DNA of 64,000 nt from Roseinatronobacter sp052379845 (GTDB taxonomy: Bacteria > Pseudomonadota > Alphaproteobacteria > Rhodobacterales > Rhodobacteraceae), in assembly GCA_052379845.1 (NCBI GenBank), contig JBQTCF010000015.1. The stretch is one strand, 5' to 3'. A program made the translations under genes and the position numbers. How positions within the stretch are numbered: the stretch's first letter is position 1; the number at the start of each line of letters is the position of its first letter. The notes under the pieces were generated by a model, which was not told where the DNA came from, did no database searches, and saw only the letters and a list, made by a program, of their open reading frames with translations. Of the stretch, positions 32,366 to 41,461 are shown one piece after another.

Positions 32366-33927
32366 TTGCGCCGCACCCGCACTTTGGCTTCTGCGTCCAG
32401 TTGCTGTGCGAATGACTGGAAGCGTTGCTGTGCGACTTCGGTGAACAGGGCCTGCATGTCGCGTTCCAGCACCAGTTCCAGCACATGTTTTTTCGGGAAA
32501 TAGCGCAATTCACCCGCGTTTTCCGGCCCGTCCATTGAAAACATTGACCCAAAACGCAGCGCGCGCCCCAGCATCTTGGCCTCTGCAAGGTCCTTGGCGG
32601 GCAGCAGGCCCGCAATTTCCTTGATGCGCGGGCGCATGCCGTTGGTTTTGTAGCGATACATCAACGCAATGCCCAGATATACGCGCCCTGTATGGTCCAG
32701 CCCGCCCAGATTGGCGCGTGTCGATGTGTCAAAACACGCATCGGCGCGGTAATCAGGATGCGCGCGCCAATTCACATCATGCAGCAAACAGGCCGCGCGG
32801 ATCAGGCGCAGGCGGTCATCATTGCGGTTGCGATACAGTGGCAGCAGGAAATTATACAGTTTCTTGCCAAAACCCGGCAGGCGCGCGCTGGAATGTTCCA
32901 TGAAATGGCACGCTTCGATCAGCGGGTCGCGCGCGCGTAGGTCTTGTGGCATTTGTTCATACAAAATGCCTTCGCGTATGCCATAGCTGGAAATGCAGAT
33001 CACTTGCGGGCTGAACACATGCACCAGCTGGCGCAGCACCTGTGCAGCCAGCGGCACAAGGGACATGCGCTCGGTGGAAATGCCGGTGCGGGCGCGCAGG
33101 TCGGCCATGTCCTGTTCTGCAATCCAGTCGATGGTTTTGCGCACGGATTTGGGTGTCATGGTGTATTCGTGCAGCACCTTCAGCGGGTAGCCGCGCCGTT
33201 CCATGTCCAGCCGCGCGATGGCCCGCCAAGACCCCCCCACCAGATACAGCGCATCATGGTGGTTTCCCACCTGATCGCGCAAGGATTTCAGGACTGTGCC
33301 GATATGCTGGCGCAAGCCCTTCTTGCCGCCTGCCACCTGTTGCAGCCGGAACGGGCCCAGCGGGGATGTTACGGTCTGGTGCACCTGCCGGTCGCCAATG
33401 ACGGCCAGTTCCATGGATGACCCGCCAATGTCGCACACCAGCCCCTTCGCTTCGGGCCAGCCTGTCAGCACGCCTTGCGCTGACAGGCGCGCTTCTTCCG
33501 CGCCATCAATAACGCGCATGCGCACCCCGGTTTCCTGTTCGATCAGCGCCTGAAATTCGGGGCCGTCATCGGCTTCGCGCATGGCGGCGGTGGCAACCAT
33601 GGTCAGGTTTGTCATGGCCATGCCGCGCGTCAGCAGGGCAAAGCGCTTGATGGTGGCAAGGGCGCGGTCGCGCCCCTGTGGGTTCAGCCGGCCCGTGGTG
33701 ACCAGCCCCTTGCCCAAACCGCACAGCACCTTTTCATTGAAGAAATACGCAGGCGAACGGGCGGCGCCATCAAACACCACCAACCGGACAGAGTTTGACC
33801 CCACATCGATAACACCCACTTGTGACAGCGCGCGGGCAGAGGGGTCGGTGAAAACAGGGTTATCGAAAAATCCCGCTTTGGCGGGGGGGGCGTCGTCCGT
33901 TTCCGGGACGCGCGAATTGCCATCCAT
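32311..33927 (-). CDS. ppx: Exopolyphosphatase / Ppx-GppA family phosphatase
   Basis: 538 residues from the ATG at 33927 (AGGAG eight bases upstream); the frame continues to 34143 without coding character. ASKHA-fold phosphatase that cleaves polyphosphate or pppGpp. Seen: GVIDVGSNSVRLVVFDG (38-54) phosphate loop, ATAAMREADDG, CDIGGSSMELAVIG and LVGGSWRAIARLD. A long C-terminal HD-like domain (about 320-520; LIRAACLLHDVNWRAHPDYR) follows. The last 20 residues overlap the 3' end of the convergent exported-protein gene, and this tail (SSRAGGASASGSG) looks unselected. Ppx versus GppA specificity is not decided. Confidence 0.92.
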   Translation of the reverse strand: MDGNSRVPETDDAPPAKAGFFDNPVFTDPSARALSQVGVIDVGSNSVRLVVFDGAARSPAYFFNEKVLCGLGKGLVTTGRLNPQGRDRALATIKRFALLTRGMAMTNLTMVATAAMREADDGPEFQALIEQETGVRMRVIDGAEEARLSAQGVLTGWPEAKGLVCDIGGSSMELAVIGDRQVHQTVTSPLGPFRLQQVAGGKKGLRQHIGTVLKSLRDQVGNHHDALYLVGGSWRAIARLDMERRGYPLKVLHEYTMTPKSVRKTIDWIAEQDMADLRARTGISTERMSLVPLAAQVLRQLVHVFSPQVICISSYGIREGILYEQMPQDLRARDPLIEACHFMEHSSARLPGFGKKLYNFLLPLYRNRNDDRLRLIRAACLLHDVNWRAHPDYRADACFDTSTRANLGGLDHTGRVYLGIALMYRYKTNGMRPRIKEIAGLLPAKDLAEAKMLGRALRFGSMFSMDGPENAGELRYFPKKHVLELVLERDMQALFTEVAQQRFQSFAQQLDAEAKVRVRRNYSSRAGGASASGSGDAG

Positions 33928-34137
33928 GCGGCAGCTCCTGTCTGGCACAATCTGGGCGTAGTTTACCTGACTGACGGGCGCGCGGTCAATCATACAGATC
34001 GCGGACGCGCGGTCGGGCTGTGCAGCCCCTACCACTTGGGGACGGGATGGGTCATAACAGGGGGCGCGCGCGCCGATTCCCCGCGCGCCAGACACGCCGA
34101 CCGCGCCCCGCCGCCAGACACCGAATTGAGAGAGAGC

Positions 34138-35430
34138 ATGCACGACATCCGCGCCATCCGTGAAAACCCAGCCGCCTTTGATGCCGCCTTCGCCCGTCGC
34201 GGGATGGCGGCACAGTCAGGCCGTATTCTGGAGATTGATCAGGCACGCCGTGCGGCCATTTCTGCGGTGGAAACGGCCAAGGCCGCACAAAACGCTGCAT
34301 CAAAACAGGTGGGTGCGGCCAAGGCCAAGGGGGATGAGGGCGAATTTGAACGCCTGCGCGCGCTTGTTGCCGAAAAGAAGGCAGAAATCACCGCGCTGGA
34401 AGACCAGGCGCGCGTGGCCGATGCCGAACTGACGGCGCTTCTGGAAACCTTGCCCAACCTGCCCTTGGCCGATGTGCCCGATGGTGCCGATGAATCCGAG
34501 AATGTGGAGTTGAAAACATGGGGAGCACCCCGCGATTTCGATTTCCAGCCCGTGGAGCATTTCCAGATTGCGGGCATTGCCCCCAACATGGACTTTGCCA
34601 CGGCGGCCAAGCTGTCTGGATCGCGTTTCGTGGTGTTGCGCGGCGCGGTGGCGCGGGTGCACCGCGCGCTGGCGCAGTTCATGACCGATTTGCATGTGGA
34701 CCACCACGCCCTGACCGAGGTGAACAGCCCCGTTCTGGTGCGTGATGATGCGATGTATGGCACGGGCCAGTTGCCAAAATTTTCCGAGGACAGTTATCAA
34801 ACCACCAATGGCTGGTGGCTGATCCCGACATCGGAAGTGACGCTGACCAATTTTGCCGCGGGCGAAATACTGGACGGTGCCACCCTGCCGCTGCGGTTTT
34901 GCGCGCATACGCTGTGTTTCCGGTCCGAAGCGGGCAGTGCAGGCAAGGACACCACCGGCATGTTGCGCCAGCACCAGTTCGAGAAGGTCGAAATGGTGTC
35001 GATCACTCATCCTGATGCGTCCCTTGCCGAACATGAACGTATGACCCGCTGCGCCGAGGCCGTTCTGGAAGCGCTGAACCTGCCCTACAGGCGCATTGTG
35101 CTGTGCACCGGCGATATGGGCTTTGGTGCGCAGAAAACCCATGACATTGAAGTCTGGGTGCCGGGGCAGGGCAAATACCGCGAAATTTCCAGCGTGTCGG
35201 TTTGCGGGGATTTTCAGGCGCGGCGCATGAATGCCCGTTTCCGCCCCCAAGACGGGGGCAAGCCCGAATTCGTGCATACGCTGAACGGGTCAGGCGTGGC
35301 AGTGGGGCGGTGCCTGATTGCGGTGCTGGAAAATGGTCAGACAGCAGATGGCGGGGTCGATCTGCCCGCTGCATTGCACCCCTATCTGGGTGGCAGGACG
35401 CGCATTGCACCAACAGGTGAATTGGTCTGA
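34138..35430 (+). CDS. serS: Serine--tRNA ligase
   Basis: 430 residues, the usual length. N-terminal antiparallel coiled-coil arm (about 1-105) that contacts the tRNA(Ser) long arm, then the class II catalytic core: motif 2 FRSEAGSAGKDTTGMLRQHQFEKVE and motif 3 GSGVAVGRCLIAVLE. TSEVTLTNF and ETGDMG-type residues for Ser recognition are present (CTGDMGFGAQKTHDIEVW). I chose the ATG at 34138; the longer frame upstream is divergent-promoter sequence shared with ppx. Confidence 0.97.
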   Translation: MHDIRAIRENPAAFDAAFARRGMAAQSGRILEIDQARRAAISAVETAKAAQNAASKQVGAAKAKGDEGEFERLRALVAEKKAEITALEDQARVADAELTALLETLPNLPLADVPDGADESENVELKTWGAPRDFDFQPVEHFQIAGIAPNMDFATAAKLSGSRFVVLRGAVARVHRALAQFMTDLHVDHHALTEVNSPVLVRDDAMYGTGQLPKFSEDSYQTTNGWWLIPTSEVTLTNFAAGEILDGATLPLRFCAHTLCFRSEAGSAGKDTTGMLRQHQFEKVEMVSITHPDASLAEHERMTRCAEAVLEALNLPYRRIVLCTGDMGFGAQKTHDIEVWVPGQGKYREISSVSVCGDFQARRMNARFRPQDGGKPEFVHTLNGSGVAVGRCLIAVLENGQTADGGVDLPAALHPYLGGRTRIAPTGELV

Positions 35431-35693
35431 ATGCACGCCTGATGGCGCGGGTTCATGCTGTTGCGCACTTGCATCAGTCGCGGCGCTGGTTGCGCTAGTG
35501 CAGGTTGCGCAAAAGTGGGAACCGGTTTTGTGCTTCTCGAAGCTGCAAAATCAATAATTTAGAGTATGCAGCGTGAATGCGAATGAACGCAGCATACTGT
35601 AATGCCGCGATATACGCCCTTGAATGCCCGAATTTGGCCAGTTTTGTGCTGCCAAATCAAGCGCATGTGCATTGCTTAAAAGGATCATGTGTC
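35431..35693. other. Intergenic region with two stem-loops
   Basis: Two inverted repeats lie between serS and the next small ORF. One is GCGCAAAA (35507-35514) / TTTTGTGC (35526-35533) around GTGGGAACCGG, a motif that recurs in alphaproteobacterial intergenic DNA. The other pairs AGTATGCAGCGT (35563-35574) with ACGCAGCATACT (35587-35598), with one A-A mismatch. They may terminate serS or belong to a small structured repeat. The region is A/T-richer than its neighbours and shows no tRNA. Confidence 0.5.
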
Positions 35694-35840
35694 ATGCGTT
35701 CAACAAACACACCTATTTCCACCACCCCAAAGCGCCCCGGCGCGGCCCCCGGTATCAGTGCGGATATGCGCCCCGGCCATCCGAGCAATGCCGCCGCGCA
35801 AAAGCCTGTCACGCGGTTTAGCGACTGGGCGCTGATCTGA
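35694..35840 (+). CDS. Possible 48-residue small protein
   Basis: ATG at 35694 with AAAAGGA nine bases upstream, 48 codons, soluble and basic, with Pro/Thr-rich N-terminus (STTPKRPGAAPG), then SADMRPGHPSNAAAQKP and the C-terminus VTRFSDWALI. Codon use in this frame (C/G at third positions) fits local genes, unlike the upstream extension to 35577, which I reject. I do not recognise a family. Confidence 0.42.
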   Translation: MRSTNTPISTTPKRPGAAPGISADMRPGHPSNAAAQKPVTRFSDWALI

Positions 35841-35978
35841 CCGGTCAGGCCGTTTCCCGCCTAAGGGTTTGCCTTGCGCGACGGGACGCGTGCAAATTGG
35901 CTTTGCGCGGGCCCAATGGTTTGTTAATGACGTTGGTGATGTGACCCCGCACGGGCACGCAGCACCCACTATATACTC

Positions 35979-36317
35979 ATGCCAACGCCGATTTCATCGA
36001 TACGCAACCTTGGCCCCGCGATGGAGGCCGCTTTTGCGCGTGTGGGCATTCACAGTGCCGAAGCGCTGCGCGAACTGGGGTGCGACGCGGCCTATGCACG
36101 GCTGTTGCAATCTGGCGTGCGCCCGCATTTCATTGCGTATTATGTTCTGGAAATGGGGTTGCAGGGCCGCCCATGGAATGATTGCAAAGGCGCGGAAAAA
36201 CTGCGTTTGCGCGCGCGGTTCGATGCGCTGAAACTGGAACATTGCCCCAAATCCTTGCCCTTTGATGCAGCGCTTGACGCACTTGGCGTCATTGCAGCCC
36301 CCATGCGACAGGACTGA
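35979..36317 (+). CDS. TfoX/Sxy C-terminal domain protein
   Basis: 112 residues consisting only of the helical C-terminal domain of TfoX/Sxy: ISSIRNLGPAMEAAFARVGI, SAEALRELGCDAAYARLL, and ALEMGLQG-like LEMGLQGRPWNDC. Full TfoX proteins (about 200 residues) regulate competence through the N-terminal domain, which is absent here, so a competence role should not be assumed. The helix-hairpin-like N-terminal segment could bind nucleic acid. It ends 4 bases before the lytic transglycosylase start, so the two are probably co-transcribed. Confidence 0.85.
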   Translation: MPTPISSIRNLGPAMEAAFARVGIHSAEALRELGCDAAYARLLQSGVRPHFIAYYVLEMGLQGRPWNDCKGAEKLRLRARFDALKLEHCPKSLPFDAALDALGVIAAPMRQD

Positions 36318-36321
36318 TCCC

Positions 36322-36831
36322 ATGCCACGTTATATCTTGATGACTGTTGTTGTGCTGGCCTTGGCCGCGTGCGGAAATTCCAGCCCCGAGGCGTCGCGCG
36401 CGATGGGGCCAAGCGCTGCGCTTTATCCCGGCGAGACGCCGCAAATGCGCGCCCTTGTGCGCCAGTATGCGGCCAAACACGGCATTCCCGAAGCGCTGCT
36501 GCACCGGGTTATTCAACGCGAAAGCAATTATCGCGCCACTGCCCGCAATGGCCCTTATTGGGGGTTGATGCAGATATTGCCCCAGACCGCGCGGCAAATG
36601 GGCTTTCGGGGCACGCCCGAGGAGTTGCTGAACGCAGAAGTGAATCTGGAATATGCAGGGCGCTATTTGCGGGGCGCATGGCTGGTGTCCAATGGCAATA
36701 TTGATCGCGCGGTCATGTGGTATGCGCGCGGATATTATTATGAAGCGCGGGATCGTTGCATGCTTGTCGCAACCGGGCTGCGTGACCGCGAAGTGCGCCG
36801 TGATTGCCCCACGCCTGCGCGCCGCGCCTGA
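36322..36831 (+). CDS. Lytic transglycosylase lipoprotein
   Basis: 169 residues. Lipoprotein signal with LAAC (Cys17), a short linker, then an SLT domain (about 45-150): catalytic Glu67 in VIQRESNYRATARNG, followed by GLMQILPQTARQMG and the substrate-groove segment NLEYAGRYLRGA. It cleaves peptidoglycan glycan strands to 1,6-anhydro products from the membrane face. The ATG at 36322 is right behind the TfoX-domain gene. A terminator follows at 36871. Confidence 0.92.
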   Translation: MPRYILMTVVVLALAACGNSSPEASRAMGPSAALYPGETPQMRALVRQYAAKHGIPEALLHRVIQRESNYRATARNGPYWGLMQILPQTARQMGFRGTPEELLNAEVNLEYAGRYLRGAWLVSNGNIDRAVMWYARGYYYEARDRCMLVATGLRDREVRRDCPTPARRA

Positions 36832-36870
36832 CGCCACAGTCAAAAGCGCGCGCCCCCCACGTGCTGACAG

Positions 36871-36908
36871 ACCGCATTGGCCGCGCGCCGGTGCGGTTTT
36901 TCTTTTTT
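36871..36908 (+). terminator. Rho-independent terminator
   Basis: Stem ACCGCATTGGC (36871-36881) / GCCGGTGCGGT (36887-36897), two G-U pairs included, followed by TTTTCTTTTTT. It lies 40 bases after the lytic transglycosylase stop and before the ecm promoter region, where a TTGACA hexamer occurs at 36965-36970. Confidence 0.85.
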
Positions 36909-37060
36909 GGGTGGCGGTCGGCCAGGGGCGGGCGTTCGGATTGCCGCATTGCAGCGATTTTAGCTTGACATTATCTTGCGCTTAAATCATCCGTTTAGGT
37001 AAGAAAGTTGCGCGGCCCTTCCGGGCCTGCGCCATACCTGACCTGAGCAAAGGTGCCAAG

Positions 37061-39040
37061 ATGACTGACGCAGCAACCGGACCCGCCAAAGACAAACCCT
37101 GGCTGTTTCGCACCTATGCCGGCCATTCAACGGCCAAAGCCTCGAATGCGCTGTATCGCACCAACCTGTCCAAGGGGCAGACGGGGCTTTCTGTGGCCTT
37201 CGATCTGCCCACGCAAACGGGCTATGACAGCGATCATGAACTTGCGCGCGGCGAAGTGGGCAAGGTTGGTGTGCCAGTCTGCCATCTGGGCGATATGCGT
37301 ATGCTGTTTGACCAGATTCCGCTGGAACAGATGAACACGTCGATGACCATAAACGCCACAGCGCCGTGGCTGCTGGCGCTGTATATTGCTGCGGCTGAAG
37401 AACAGGGCGCGGATATTTCCAGACTGAACGGCACCGTGCAAAACGACCTGATCAAGGAATATCTGTCACGCGGCACCTATATTTGCCCGCCCGAACCCAG
37501 CTTGCGCATGATCACCGATGTGGCGGCCTATACCCGTCAGCATCTGCCCAAATGGAACCCGATGAATGTGTGTTCCTATCATTTGCAGGAAGCGGGCGCG
37601 ACACCGCAACAGGAACTGGCCTTTGCGCTTGCCACGGCTTGCGCGGTGCTGGATGACCTGAAAACCAAAGTCCCTGCCGAACATTTCCCGCAGATGGTGG
37701 GGCGCATTTCGTTCTTTGTGAATGCGGGCATCCGGTTTGTCACCGAATTGTGCAAGATGCGCGCCTTTGTCGATTTGTGGGATGAGATTTGCCGCACGCG
37801 CTACGGTATTGAGGACCCCAAATACCGCCGCTTCCGCTATGGGGTGCAGGTGAATTCGCTTGGCCTGACGGAACAGCAGCCGGAAAATAATGTCTACCGC
37901 ATCCTGATTGAAGCGCTGGCCGTCACCTTGTCGAAGAAAGCGCGCTGCCGTGCGCTGCAATTGCCCGCATGGAACGAAGCGCTTGGCCTGCCGCGCCCGT
38001 GGGACCAACAATGGTCGCTGCGGTTGCAACAGGTTCTGGCGTTCGAGACCGACTTGTTGGAATTCGATGACCTGTTCGACAATAACCCCGCCATTGACCG
38101 AAAAGTGGCCGAGTTGATGGCAGGCGCCCGCGAGGAACTGGCGCGGATTGATGATATGGGCGGCGCGGTCCGGGCGATCGAGTATATGAAATCGCGGCTG
38201 GTCGAGGCCAATGCCGAACGCATCAGCGGCATTGAAACAGGCGCTACTGTGGTGGTGGGCGTCAATAAATTCACCACCACCGAACCATCGCCCCTGACCA
38301 CGGGCGAAGACGCGATCATGGTATGTGACCCGCTGGCCGAGGCCGACCAGATTGCCCGATTGCGGGCGTGGCGCGCGGCGCGCGATGAAGCTGGCGTGCG
38401 GCAGGCGCTGGCAGATCTGCGCGAGGCGGCGCGCGCGGGCGTCAATGTCATGCCCGCGTCCATTGCGGCGGCCAAAGCAGGGGCCACCACGGGCGAATGG
38501 GGCGAAACTGTGCGCGCGGCCTTTGGCCAGTATCGCGGGCCGACAGGGGTGAGCCGCGCGCCGTCCAACCGCACCGAGGGGTTGGAACCTGTGCGCGATG
38601 CAGTGGATGCCGTCAGCGCAAAACTGGGCCGCAAGCTGAAATTCGTGGTCGGCAAGCCGGGTCTGGATGGCCATTCCAACGGGGCCGAACAGATTGCCGC
38701 GCGCGCCCGCGATTGCGGAATGGATATTCATTATGAGGGGATTCGCCTGACCCCTGCCGAGATTGTGGCCGCCGTGCGCGATGAGGACGCGCATGTTGTG
38801 GGCCTGTCCATTCTGTCGGGGTCACATATGCCGCTGATGGAAGAGCTGATGCGCCTTTTGCGGGCCGAAGGGCTGGAACATGTGCCGGTGATCGTTGGCG
38901 GCATCATTCCCGAAGATGATGCCGACCGCTTGCGCGCGATGGGAATTGCGCAGGTGTATACGCCCAAGGATTTCCAGCTAAACCGCATCATGATGGATAT
39001 TGTGGCGCTGGTTGATCCGGCGCCCATTGCGGCCCAGTAA
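37061..39040 (+). CDS. ecm: Ethylmalonyl-CoA mutase
   Basis: 659 residues. B12-dependent rearrangement of (2R)-ethylmalonyl-CoA to methylsuccinyl-CoA, a step special to the ethylmalonyl-CoA pathway for acetate assimilation. The N-terminal catalytic barrel (about 15-480) holds the mutase motifs YAGHSTAKASNALYRTNL and FDLPTQTGYDSDHELARGEV; the C-terminal B12 domain has D-x-H-x-x-G at 536-541 (GLDGHSNG) with His538 the cobalt ligand. Length and N-terminus match Ecm rather than the larger methylmalonyl-CoA mutase. No other pathway gene lies in the window. Confidence 0.92.
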   Translation: MTDAATGPAKDKPWLFRTYAGHSTAKASNALYRTNLSKGQTGLSVAFDLPTQTGYDSDHELARGEVGKVGVPVCHLGDMRMLFDQIPLEQMNTSMTINATAPWLLALYIAAAEEQGADISRLNGTVQNDLIKEYLSRGTYICPPEPSLRMITDVAAYTRQHLPKWNPMNVCSYHLQEAGATPQQELAFALATACAVLDDLKTKVPAEHFPQMVGRISFFVNAGIRFVTELCKMRAFVDLWDEICRTRYGIEDPKYRRFRYGVQVNSLGLTEQQPENNVYRILIEALAVTLSKKARCRALQLPAWNEALGLPRPWDQQWSLRLQQVLAFETDLLEFDDLFDNNPAIDRKVAELMAGAREELARIDDMGGAVRAIEYMKSRLVEANAERISGIETGATVVVGVNKFTTTEPSPLTTGEDAIMVCDPLAEADQIARLRAWRAARDEAGVRQALADLREAARAGVNVMPASIAAAKAGATTGEWGETVRAAFGQYRGPTGVSRAPSNRTEGLEPVRDAVDAVSAKLGRKLKFVVGKPGLDGHSNGAEQIAARARDCGMDIHYEGIRLTPAEIVAAVRDEDAHVVGLSILSGSHMPLMEELMRLLRAEGLEHVPVIVGGIIPEDDADRLRAMGIAQVYTPKDFQLNRIMMDIVALVDPAPIAAQ

Positions 39041-39070
39041 ATTTGCAGCCCGTTGATCTGGCGGGGGGGG

Positions 39071-39108
39071 TGCCGTCCTTGGGGGGATTGACCCCCCTGC
39101 GGACGGCA
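39071..39108 (+). other. Large hairpin after ecm
   Basis: TGCCGTCC / GGACGGCA arms (39071-39078 and 39101-39108) enclose a second G6/C6 pairing, making a long near-continuous stem 30 bases past the ecm stop. No T-run follows, so it may stabilise the 3' end of the mRNA rather than terminate by itself. The rest of the gap to 39310 holds nothing I can name. Confidence 0.55.
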
Positions 39109-39310
39109 TTGCCATGGCGTGACGGGGGCGTGATTCATCCAGACCTGTTGGATTGACTGACCCAATGGCGCAAGGCCGCTGGCCTTGTTGCTTGTTGCCC
39201 ACGGCGCCTATGCCTGCACTGTTGTTGCGTGGCATGCGCAATTGCGCTTGAAGCGTGTAGATGCATGATTGATAAGCCCGCAAGGCAAGGCAAGGCAGGG
39301 GGGGCAGGGG

Positions 39311-39925
39311 ATGAGTGGCGCGTTGATTGCCGGGTTCTTTTCGGGGCTGGGGTTGATTGCAGCAATTGGCGCACAGAATGCGTTTGTGTTGCGCCAAGGG
39401 GTGCGGCGCGAATATGTAGGCGTTGTGGTGCTGATTTGCGCGGTGTCTGATGCGCTTCTGGTGGCGCTTGGTGTGGCAGGCGCGCAGGTGATTGCGACCA
39501 GTTTGCCCGCTTTCGAGCAGATCATGCTATGGGCGGGTGTGGCGTTCTTGCTGGTATATGGCGTGTTGCGCTTTCGCGCGGCATGGCGTGGTGGCGCGGC
39601 GCTGATCCCGAGTGAAAGCGCGCCGGTGCCGTTGGTGCGGGTTGTGGCCATTTGCCTGGCCTTCACCTGGCTGAACCCGCATGTCTATTTGGACACTGTC
39701 GCGTTGCTGGGGGCGTTGTCGTTGCAATATGCGCCTTTACAATGGGCGTTTGGGGCAGGCGCTATTGCGGCGTCATTCGTATTTTTTGCCAGTCTGGGAT
39801 ATGGCGCGCGGCTGCTGGCCCCGATGCTGGCGCGGCCCGGTGCGTGGCGGGGGCTGGAAGCTGTGATTGGTGCAATCATGTGGGCCATCGCGGCAAAACT
39901 GATGCTGCGCGCCATGCTGGCATAA
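39311..39925 (+). CDS. LysE/ArgO family amino-acid exporter
   Basis: 204 residues, six predicted membrane spans. N-terminal LIAGFFSGLGLIAAIGAQNAFVLRQG is the LysE/ArgO signature, followed by VLICAVSDALLVALGVAG, and LAFTWLNPHVYLDTVALLG contains the conserved NPH-x-Y-L-D segment of the ArgO branch. It exports basic amino acids such as arginine or lysine across the inner membrane. Start chosen at 39311 after GGGGCAGGGG; upstream reading is low complexity. The LysR regulator usual for argO is not adjacent. Confidence 0.92.
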   Translation: MSGALIAGFFSGLGLIAAIGAQNAFVLRQGVRREYVGVVVLICAVSDALLVALGVAGAQVIATSLPAFEQIMLWAGVAFLLVYGVLRFRAAWRGGAALIPSESAPVPLVRVVAICLAFTWLNPHVYLDTVALLGALSLQYAPLQWAFGAGAIAASFVFFASLGYGARLLAPMLARPGAWRGLEAVIGAIMWAIAAKLMLRAMLA

Positions 39926-39993
39926 AGGTATTTCGGGCTTTTCTTGCATGTGCCGAATTGGTAGTCTGAGTTTACCAATTTATGGGGGTTGTC

Positions 39994-41427
39994 ATGGAAA
40001 TGCCCGAGCCGAACGGGGCCGTCCTTGCCAGACGCGCACATGTGCTGGCGCGATTGCGCGCTGTGCTGCCACAAGAGGCGCTGATCACTGATGAAACGGC
40101 ATGTCGCGCCTATGAATGCGACGCATTGACAGCCTATCGCTGTATTCCCATGGCCGTGGCGCTGCCATCGTGCACCGAAGATGTGGCGGAAATTTTGCGC
40201 ATTTGCCATGAGGAAGGTGTGCCGGTTGTGCCGCGCGGGTCGGGCACTTCGCTGGCGGGGGGGGCGCTGCCCAGTGCGGATTCGATTGTTGTTGGTGTCG
40301 CCCGGCTGCGCGATGTGCTGGAGGTGAACACTGCGGACCGATATGTGCGTGTGCAGGCCGGGATTACCAATCTGGCCGTCAGCGCCCATATTGACGGGGA
40401 CGGGTTCTTCTATGCGCCTGACCCGTCCAGCCAGCTGGCCTGCGCGATTGCGGGCAACATCGCCATGAATTCCGGCGGGGCGCATTGCCTGAAATATGGT
40501 GTCACAACCAATAACCTGCTGGGGGTGACCATGGTATTGATGGATGGCACCATTGTCGAGATTGGTGGCCCCTATCTGGATGCGGGCGGGCTGGACCTGC
40601 TGGGGGTGGTCTGCGGGTCCGAAGGGCAGTTGGGCATTGTGACCGAAGCCACCCTGAAGATATTGCCCAAACCCGAAGGCGCGCGTCCGGTTCTGATGGG
40701 GTTTGACAGCAATGAAGTGGCCGGGGAATGCGTGTCCGACATCATCAAGGCGGGGATTTTGCCAGTGGCCATTGAATTCATGGACCGGCCCTGCATTCGC
40801 GCCTGCGAGGATTTTGCCAAGGCGGGATACCCTGATTGCGAAGCGCTGCTGATAGTCGAGGTGGAAGGGTCCCCGTCCGAGATTGACGAACAGCTTGCGC
40901 GTATCAAGACCATTGCACAGCGCCACGCCCCGGTTGAATTGCGTGAAAGCGCATCCCCTGAAGAAAGCGCCAGAATATGGCTGGGGCGAAAATCGGCCTT
41001 CGGGGCGATGGGGCAGATCAATGATTACATGTGTCTTGATGGCACAATCCCCGTATCCAGCCTGCCGCTGGTGCTGCGCCGCATTGGAGAAATGTCGCGC
41101 GACTACGGGCTGGATGTCGCCAATGTCTTTCATGCAGGGGACGGCAACATGCACCCGCTGATCCTGTATAACGCCAATAGACCCGGTGATCTGGAACGCT
41201 GCGAGGCGTTTGGCGCAGATATTTTGAAGCTCTGTGTTGAGGTGGGGGGCTGCCTGACCGGGGAACACGGGGTGGGTATTGAAAAGCGCGATCTGATGGG
41301 CGTGCAGTATACGGCCGAAGACATGGAAGCGCAGATGCGCATCAAGGATGTATTCGACCCCAAATGGCTGATGAACGCTGCCAAGGTGTTCCCGTTGGCG
41401 GCAAGTGCAAGCCGACGGGCCGCGTAA
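39994..41427 (+). CDS. glcD: Glycolate oxidase subunit GlcD (FAD-linked)
   Basis: 477 residues. FAD-binding PCMH-type oxidase subunit that with GlcE and GlcF oxidises glycolate (or D-lactate) to glyoxylate. Seen: VVPRGSGTSLAGGALPSADS, SSQLACAIAGNIAMNSGGAH, and the C-terminal FAD-oxidase motifs NVFHAGDGNMHPLI and LTGEHGVGIEKRDLM. I prefer the ATG at 39994 (MEMPEPNG, GGGGG upstream) to the one 12 bases earlier. First gene of glcDEF. Confidence 0.95.
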   Translation: MEMPEPNGAVLARRAHVLARLRAVLPQEALITDETACRAYECDALTAYRCIPMAVALPSCTEDVAEILRICHEEGVPVVPRGSGTSLAGGALPSADSIVVGVARLRDVLEVNTADRYVRVQAGITNLAVSAHIDGDGFFYAPDPSSQLACAIAGNIAMNSGGAHCLKYGVTTNNLLGVTMVLMDGTIVEIGGPYLDAGGLDLLGVVCGSEGQLGIVTEATLKILPKPEGARPVLMGFDSNEVAGECVSDIIKAGILPVAIEFMDRPCIRACEDFAKAGYPDCEALLIVEVEGSPSEIDEQLARIKTIAQRHAPVELRESASPEESARIWLGRKSAFGAMGQINDYMCLDGTIPVSSLPLVLRRIGEMSRDYGLDVANVFHAGDGNMHPLILYNANRPGDLERCEAFGADILKLCVEVGGCLTGEHGVGIEKRDLMGVQYTAEDMEAQMRIKDVFDPKWLMNAAKVFPLAASASRRAA

Positions 41428-41461
41428 GGGGGCTGCGCCCCCTCTTGGGCCGGTGGCCCAA
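41427..41461 (+). other. Twin hairpins between glcD and glcE
   Basis: Two adjacent perfect 7-bp hairpins: AGGGGGC-TGC-GCCCCCT (41427-41443) and TTGGGCC-GGT-GGCCCAA (41445-41461), followed by GAGTATTTTTGGCAAGATGAAG. This arrangement (G/C hairpin, then TATTTTTGG and AGATGAAG) recalls intergenic repeats found in Rhodobacterales. Within the operon it could attenuate glcE or protect the glcD message. Confidence 0.6.

Noticed and set aside
35577..35693. Upstream extension of the 48-residue ORF
   Set aside because: Runs through a stem-loop, with A/T-rich codons unlike the rest and no ribosome binding site.
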